Source: JBGSPQ01 sp041738505
GTDB lineage: Bacteria > Patescibacteriota > Gracilibacteria > UBA1369
Length of the DNA: 64,000 bases
Assembly: GCA_041738505.1 (NCBI GenBank)
Contig: JBGSPQ010000013.1
Location: forward strand, 55,102 to 119,101
Direction: 5' to 3'
The notes under the pieces are model-generated. The model was not told where the DNA came from. It was given only the letters and a program-made list of their open reading frames with translations, and did not search any database. This document shows positions 60,801-64,000 of the stretch, piece by piece. Position 1 is the first letter of the stretch; every line of letters begins with the position of its first letter. A program made the translations under genes and the position numbers.

Positions 60801-61929
60801 CCAGAGTGTTAAATATGTAATCGTGTTCGGGGTCTTTGATAATGTCTTTGAAAACTTCCAGAATTTCTTTGTCGGATTTATAGCCGAATATGCGCATCAG
60901 CGCCGTAATGTGAATTTTTCGTTTGCGGTCAATTTTTACGGTGATGATTCCTTTCTTGTCCGTTTCTATTTCCAGCCAGGCGCCGCGTTTGGGAATGATT
61001 TTGGCATTGTGAAGTCCGGGAGCGAGTGCGTTTTTGGAAAAGAATACGCCGGGTGATCTAACCAGCTGACTCACCACCACTCTTTCAATTCCGTTAATAA
61101 TAAATGTTCCTCTGGTGGTCATCAGCGGAACTCCTCCCAAAAATACGTCTTGTTCCTTAATTTCTCCGGATTCCTTGTTAATCAACTGAACATGTACTTT
61201 AAGGGGGGCTTCATAGTTGAGGTTTTTGACTTTGCATGTTTCAGCGTCGTATTTGGGATCACCGATTGAATGATCAAGAAAGTGCAGTTCCAGTTTTTTG
61301 CCGGAAAAATCAACGATGGGGGAAACTTCATCAAGCAGTTCACGGATGCCTTCCTGCAAAAACCATCTGTATGAATCAATCTGAACTTCAATCAGATTGG
61401 GTAGTACCACGTCTTTATCCAGTCTTTCGGAATAGTATTTGCGCTGTGACGCCTCTTTCATAAATGTATCTTCTTTCGGCAAAAGTTTTTCTATTTCTTC
61501 GGTGATTGAACTGCTGGGTTTGAATTTGAGCGCGGTTTTGGTTGATTTTCTAACGGGGGTCACGGCTTTTTTGGCCGGAGCTTTGAATTCGGGAGCGTTT
61601 TTGGCGGGCTTTGAAGTCGGTTTTAGGGCGGCTGTTTTTGGTTTGGCCGCTTCTTTTTTGACCGGTTTGGTCGGAGCTTTTTTCACGGGCTTCGCTTCTT
61701 TTTTGACCGGTTTGGCCGGAGCTTTTTTCACGGGCTTCGCTGCTTTCTTGACCGGTTTTGCCGGAGTTTTTTTAACGGGTTTCGCGGCTTTTTTGATTGG
61801 TTTGGCCGGAGCTTTTTTTACCGGCTTTGCAACGGGCTTCTTTTTCTGTACGGCGATTTTGGCGGCCGGTTTTTTTGCTTTGGTCTTCAAAGCTCCAGCC
61901 GTCTTTTTTGCAGGTTTTTTCTTCGGCAT
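57838..61929 (-). CDS. rpoB: RNA polymerase beta subunit with H1-like N-terminal tail
   Basis: A 1363-residue beta subunit. The conserved body begins near residue 175 (LPNLIEVQIDSYRWFLQEGI), includes the rifampicin-region sequence LSQFMDQTNPLAELAHKRRLSAMGPGGLSRERA and ends with AHGAAYTL-type and GEAIRKPRTPESFNVLVKELQSLGL motifs. Before it lie ~155 residues rich in Lys/Ala/Pro, including four tandem 15-residue repeats (residues 35-94) of type KPVKKAPAKPVKKEA. After it comes an acidic tail of about 85 residues. An internal Met157 could give a short form, but the open frame and promoter position support the long one. Confidence 0.96.
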   Translation of the reverse strand: MPKKKPAKKTAGALKTKAKKPAAKIAVQKKKPVAKPVKKAPAKPIKKAAKPVKKTPAKPVKKAAKPVKKAPAKPVKKEAKPVKKAPTKPVKKEAAKPKTAALKPTSKPAKNAPEFKAPAKKAVTPVRKSTKTALKFKPSSSITEEIEKLLPKEDTFMKEASQRKYYSERLDKDVVLPNLIEVQIDSYRWFLQEGIRELLDEVSPIVDFSGKKLELHFLDHSIGDPKYDAETCKVKNLNYEAPLKVHVQLINKESGEIKEQDVFLGGVPLMTTRGTFIINGIERVVVSQLVRSPGVFFSKNALAPGLHNAKIIPKRGAWLEIETDKKGIITVKIDRKRKIHITALMRIFGYKSDKEILEVFKDIIKDPEHDYIFNTLEKDPAKTEDEAYQSIYKKIRPGDLATPENAKSLIHSMFFDYRKYDMGPVARYKLNKRFKLDTPNRKEFHTFQIKDLIEIIAYLIKLNNKELQPDDIDHLSNRRVRAVGELVQNKFRVGLLRTDRIAKDRMTVMDLETVTPTQLINSRPITAALREFFASSQLSQFMDQTNPLAELAHKRRLSAMGPGGLSRERASFDVRDVHPSHYGRICPISTPEGPNIGLVVHLGTYAKVNKYGFIETPFREVTHFCKNSAKELTNRTISESITNPKTKKLIAKAHTKIDEKTAKEIEKLPLENIAVHAYVTDNFRYFDADEEKELVIAQANTDLDEKGQIIDTRVSARVNGEPSIIPTYDITHIDVSPKQIISETTALIPFLEHDDNTRASMGSNMQRQAVSLISPKAPLVGTGMEELAAKSSGQVIIAEEKGSVSFVDAEQIVVLYDNGKRVTYKLRVYERSNQGTCQHQRAKVVKGQKLSKGDILADGAATDNGELALGQNLLVAYMSWQGYNFEDAVIVSDRVVKEGVFDSVHIETFTVDVRDTKLGPEIITRDIPNVGENRLKDLDENGIIRIGATVHEGDILVGKITPKGETELTAEERLLRAIFGDKARDVKDTSLRLPGGEGGKIVGVQIFSRKNGDELPTGVNQQIKVNVAQTRKISIGDKVAGRHGNKGVISIIVPQEDMPFLPDGTPVDIVLNPLGVSSRMNIGQILETHAGWAAREMGITVATPALNGITTEQITKLLQEAKLPEHGKIQLYDGLSGEAFDRTTTVGITYIMKLSHLIEDKIHARSVGPYSLVTQQPLGGKAQHGGQRFGEMEVWALEAYGAAHTLQEMLTIKSDDVYGRAKAYESIVKGEAIRKPRTPESFNVLVKELQSLGLSVKLLATERSPLLHEEDQYTIEQSQEEEAAAVLSEDPEKKTEIDPEIEKTLEKEATITEPDLKEAGMSEIDETLDPEEVAVIEKEITELDEPTEEELMAEEKMLETEEL
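61648..61827 (-). repeat. four tandem 45-bp repeats in rpoB coding the Lys/Pro tail
   Basis: Codes residues 35-94 of RpoB as four 15-residue units differing at a few positions (PAKPI/PAKPV, AP/TP, AA/EA). The DNA units are also similar, which points to recent tandem duplication. Confidence 0.85.
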
Positions 61930-62051
61930 AATAAAAATGAAGTGAAAATAAATAGACTACAGATCAAGCCAAAAACGGCTTCGGTATCTGCTATCTTCCA
62001 CAACACACTCGTCGCGCCTTTATGAAAGCGATTTTGCTGATAGCTATGTTG

Positions 62052-62079
62052 ATTCTATTCATTTTTTCGCCCCTGTCAA
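62052..62079 (-). promoter_or_regulatory. rpoB-ssb-rpoC promoter
   Basis: Minus strand TTGACA (62079-62074), 16-bp spacer, TAGAAT (62057-62052). The leader to the rpoB ATG is about 115 nt and contains an AAGCC/GGCTT hairpin near 61955-61982. Confidence 0.65.
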
Positions 62080-62369
62080 ATGATTTTTGGGATGGGTACT
62101 ATATTACACTTTTTCTTTTCTTGCGTGCGCTATTTTTATTCCATTCTTTCTCTTGCCCCCCATTTTTGAATCACGCATACAACTTTTATTCCCTTGTGTG
62201 TGAGCCATTTTTAATCTCATCCTGCTTTTTATTCTTCACTTTGTAATCTCCGTCTTCCCACTTTCAACTCCATTCTCCTTCTCCTTTTACCACCCACCCT
62301 AAACCGTGCGTACACTCCAACCTACGAGTGAGCAAGCCACTTTCATCCCATTCCTCCTTATTTACCCAT
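62080..62369. other. gene-free, strand-skewed spacer
   Basis: About 290 bp between the rpoB promoter and the HNH gene. The + strand is strongly pyrimidine-rich (long C/T runs, CCCCCC at 62156-62161), so a minus transcript would be purine-rich. A 66-codon open frame (62264-62464) overlaps the HNH 3' end and looks like a shadow. No RNA gene or clear terminator is seen. Confidence 0.5.
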
Positions 62370-63326
62370 TTACCCCCCTTTCCTAAACCTCGCGTATACC
62401 ATCTCCCCCTCGTGTGCCAGTTCGTGGTGTGCTTTGCAGAGCGGTCGCAAGTGGCGCGGATCATGACTGCCGAATGAGGCGAACGGCTTTTGGTGATGAA
62501 TGTGCGCGGCCGGCTTCCCGCAGGTTGGTGCGGAGCACATTTTTCCGTGCTCCTCTACGACAATTTTGCGGATGCGCGCCGGAATGTGCCTGGAAGCCGG
62601 CTTCCCGATCAGAAATTTATCTTCCCGGTCGCGATTAGCTTCCTCCGCCAATTTTTCTTTTTCCCGTGCGATTTCCAGTCTTCGTTGTTCCAGGCATTTT
62701 CGCAAAAACTCGCTAACATCAATCCCTTTGGACTGCAGTTCTTTTAGTTCGATTTCCACATCCGTATCCAATTGCAATCCGTGGTTTTTTGTTTCAGCGT
62801 CACCAAATATGTGCCCGGGCACAGCTCCCGCTTTGGCGGTGGGCACAGCCAAAGATGGCTTGTTTAAAACATCGGGCTCAAAAAGGTTTACTTCGGTTTG
62901 CAGGTTATATTCTTTCACATAAACCTCCAGCGCCGTCTTGGAAAGATTTTCGGCTTTGTTCAAAAGTTCCTGTTGATTTTCAGGCGTTGCCGCCGAGGCT
63001 ATCCTCGCCAGTTTATTCACACTCACATCGCCGTTTATCAGCGACTCATGCAAAATTGGTAACGCAGAAAAGCGCTTATCCAATTGTAAAACTCTATTCA
63101 CCTGATCGCGGCTCATTCCAGCCAGACGTGCCGCGAATTCATAGATACAAGTGTATCCGCGCCTTTCCAGCCAGGATTTACGCAATACTCCCCGCGAATC
63201 CATTTCCCTGCGGTAAACCTCGGGCAGAAGCCCCGCAAACCTTCGACGCGCGGCCAGAGCTTCGCGGCCCCATTTTTTGCAGATGGAATAAAGTTCGCTG
63301 TCCGAAAATTGATTTAGATTATTCAT
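62370..63326 (-). CDS. HNH endonuclease, DUF222-like
   Basis: A 318-residue protein. The N-terminal ~230 residues are helical (REALAARRRFAGLLPEVYRRE, VNRVLQLDKRFSALPILHESL), as in DUF222/13E12-type proteins. A C-terminal HNH nuclease holds CSAPTCGKPAAHIHHQKPFASFG and LRPLCKAHHELAHEG, with the metal His pair and four potential zinc cysteines/histidines. The ATG at 63326 (MNNLNQFSD) is preferred. It is probably a mobile or defence-associated stand-alone nuclease; no intron, intein or target gene is visible around it. Confidence 0.82.
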   Translation of the reverse strand: MNNLNQFSDSELYSICKKWGREALAARRRFAGLLPEVYRREMDSRGVLRKSWLERRGYTCIYEFAARLAGMSRDQVNRVLQLDKRFSALPILHESLINGDVSVNKLARIASAATPENQQELLNKAENLSKTALEVYVKEYNLQTEVNLFEPDVLNKPSLAVPTAKAGAVPGHIFGDAETKNHGLQLDTDVEIELKELQSKGIDVSEFLRKCLEQRRLEIAREKEKLAEEANRDREDKFLIGKPASRHIPARIRKIVVEEHGKMCSAPTCGKPAAHIHHQKPFASFGSHDPRHLRPLCKAHHELAHEGEMVYARFRKGG

Positions 63327-63794
63327 GAAATTTATATTTAAAAAAATACGGATATTGACCGCTAAAAGCCCAAACACAATCTACCGAAAATTAAGTACAA
63401 GGTGCGCGCCATCCCGAGTCGCTTGAAGTAATTGCGCGCCGGCTAAATATAAATTTATTATAGCCGAAACAGGTCAAAAAACCACTATTCCGGCTTGCGC
63501 GCGGGTGTCAAGTTGCGGTGTGGTCGTCGCTTAAATAAGCCAAAAATGCAGGTTGGAGCAGAGTCCCGCCGGAAAAAAGTGTTACAATCATTCATCGCCA
63601 ACATGCCACGCGGGACGACGCGGAAGTTTGGGACGACGCGGAAGGTCGGGGTGACGTGGAAGGATGAAAGCTCGGGGGTGGGATTAATGTGTAGATTTCA
63701 TGTTAATGGCTTGGTACATTCTTGCTTGCTTTTATTTTTGTTTTCTAGTAATAATTCGGTGTCTAATTTTACGCTATTCAATAATCAATTCATT
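63327..63794. other. intergenic region, no gene seen
   Basis: 468 bp without a supported gene. It holds a CGGCTA/TAGCCG inverted repeat around an AT-rich centre near 63448-63474, three 18-bp tandem repeats (63612-63665), and AT-rich sequence near 63720-63790 with a weak TTGTTT/TCTAAT promoter before the gene at 63795. Confidence 0.5.
63612..63665 (+). repeat. three 18-bp tandem repeats
   Basis: Three adjacent 18-bp units, GGGACGACGCGGAAGTTT, then GGGACGACGCGGAAGGTC, then a more diverged GGGGTGACGTGGAAGGAT. Noncoding. No spacers, so not CRISPR. Confidence 0.8.
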
Positions 63795-64000
63795 ATGAAC
63801 GGATCTGTTGATTCTTCACAAATAAATATAAATGAAACGACCGGTTTGAATGAGGGATTGTTGGGTAGAATGTACCGGGATGTGACTAAAAAAGTGGGAA
63901 AAGTAAGGAAGAACGTTGTTAGAGCCACGGCTCCTTTGGCTGTGATTACATCCATTGGCGCGGGTGCGGCGGTTTTGCCGAATACGGGTTGCGCGTATGA
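63795..64000 (+). CDS. secreted or lipoprotein-like protein, 3' end missing
   Basis: The frame stays open to the window end (68 residues seen). Basic KKVGKVRKNVVR, then a hydrophobic run (APLAVITSIGAGAAVL) and NTGC (Cys66), read as a signal peptide with a possible lipobox. The first ATG (63795, after an AT-rich leader like others here) gives 44 residues before the hydrophobic part. The ATG at 63870 would give a more typical signal peptide. The function lies beyond the edge. Confidence 0.45.
   Translation, partial: MNGSVDSSQININETTGLNEGLLGRMYRDVTKKVGKVRKNVVRATAPLAVITSIGAGAAVLPNTGCAY

Noticed and set aside
62264..62464. 66-residue open frame overlapping the HNH gene end
   Set aside because: It overlaps the HNH coding end in another frame, has no family features and no promoter; it is a product of the purine-rich strand.
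62370..63326. HNH gene as part of an intron or intein
   Set aside because: It is a complete stand-alone DUF222-like protein between intact genes, with no split host gene or intron RNA motifs seen.
63612..63665. CRISPR array
   Set aside because: Only three adjacent 18-bp units with no spacers, and no cas genes.
1..64000. Recoded UGA (UGA=Gly) as in Gracilibacteria
   Set aside because: Several complete genes end at in-frame TGA with normal family length (HAD phosphatase, adk, rpsQ, ABC exporter) and none needs read-through.
1..64000. tRNA or rRNA genes
   Set aside because: Gaps are mostly short and none showed a readable cloverleaf or rRNA sequence; absence by eye is not proof.

Overview
The window is a dense, mostly operonic bacterial chromosome segment. 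Its gene set points to the Candidate Phyla Radiation (Patescibacteria). The S10-spc-alpha cluster has rpsE directly followed by rplO, so rpmD (L30) is missing, as is usual in that group. Ribosomal proteins carry charged low-complexity tails, most start codons lack a Shine-Dalgarno sequence, and a V-type ATPase is present. UGA is used as an ordinary stop (for example the HAD phosphatase, the ABC transporter and adk), so the UGA=Gly code of Gracilibacteria/Absconditabacteria does not apply. A Peregrinibacteria-like lineage fits best, but this is inference.

Layout. 1-6.7 kb (+): a pyrimidine operon, pyrC (cut by the window edge), pyrD, pyrK, pyrE, a HAD phosphatase, an unknown gene and pyrF, with two small proline-rich genes on the opposite strand. 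7-8.7 kb: trpR and trpB with a trp-operator-like palindrome and an intercistronic terminator, and no trpA. 8.7-13.5 kb (-): rsmA, a DUF167 gene, a Ca2+-type P-ATPase and trmD. 13.6-15.3 kb (+): a PP2C phosphatase with an unrecognised N-terminal half. 15.4-35.5 kb (-): one long run, fusA, tuf, S10-spc-alpha, rplM and rpsI, transcribed from a strong promoter in front of fusA. 35.6-39.8 kb: a CNNM/CBS membrane protein, a SpeG-like acetyltransferase, a 615-residue unknown protein with a duplicated C-terminal domain, and a CsoR-family repressor with thioredoxin. 39.9-51 kb: an ABC exporter (+) and a nine-gene V-ATPase operon plus one unknown gene (-). 51-62 kb (-): rpoB, ssb, rpoC, rpsL, rpsG, hflX. 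62.4-64 kb: an HNH endonuclease and the start of a secreted or lipoprotein-like gene.

The most unusual structure is a family of about 145-151 bp elements, each a 27-29 bp imperfect stem around a 91-93 nt core. Two copies (2968-3112 and 42732-42876) share a 99-bp segment at 94% identity. Their outer arms have unrelated sequences, yet the arms pair with each other within each copy. Both copies lie inside operons and in the same sense as transcription. A third element (4457-4607) has the same architecture with a different core that folds into two hairpins. Other notable points are a histone-H1-like repeat tail on RpoB, ssb placed between rpoB and rpoC, a CsoR homologue without the copper-ligand histidine, and a V-ATPase rotor subunit with the Na+-binding residues of Enterococcus NtpK.

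All promoters, hairpins and family assignments were read by eye. No database search, folding program or alignment tool was run. No tRNA, rRNA, CRISPR array or insertion sequence was recognised.
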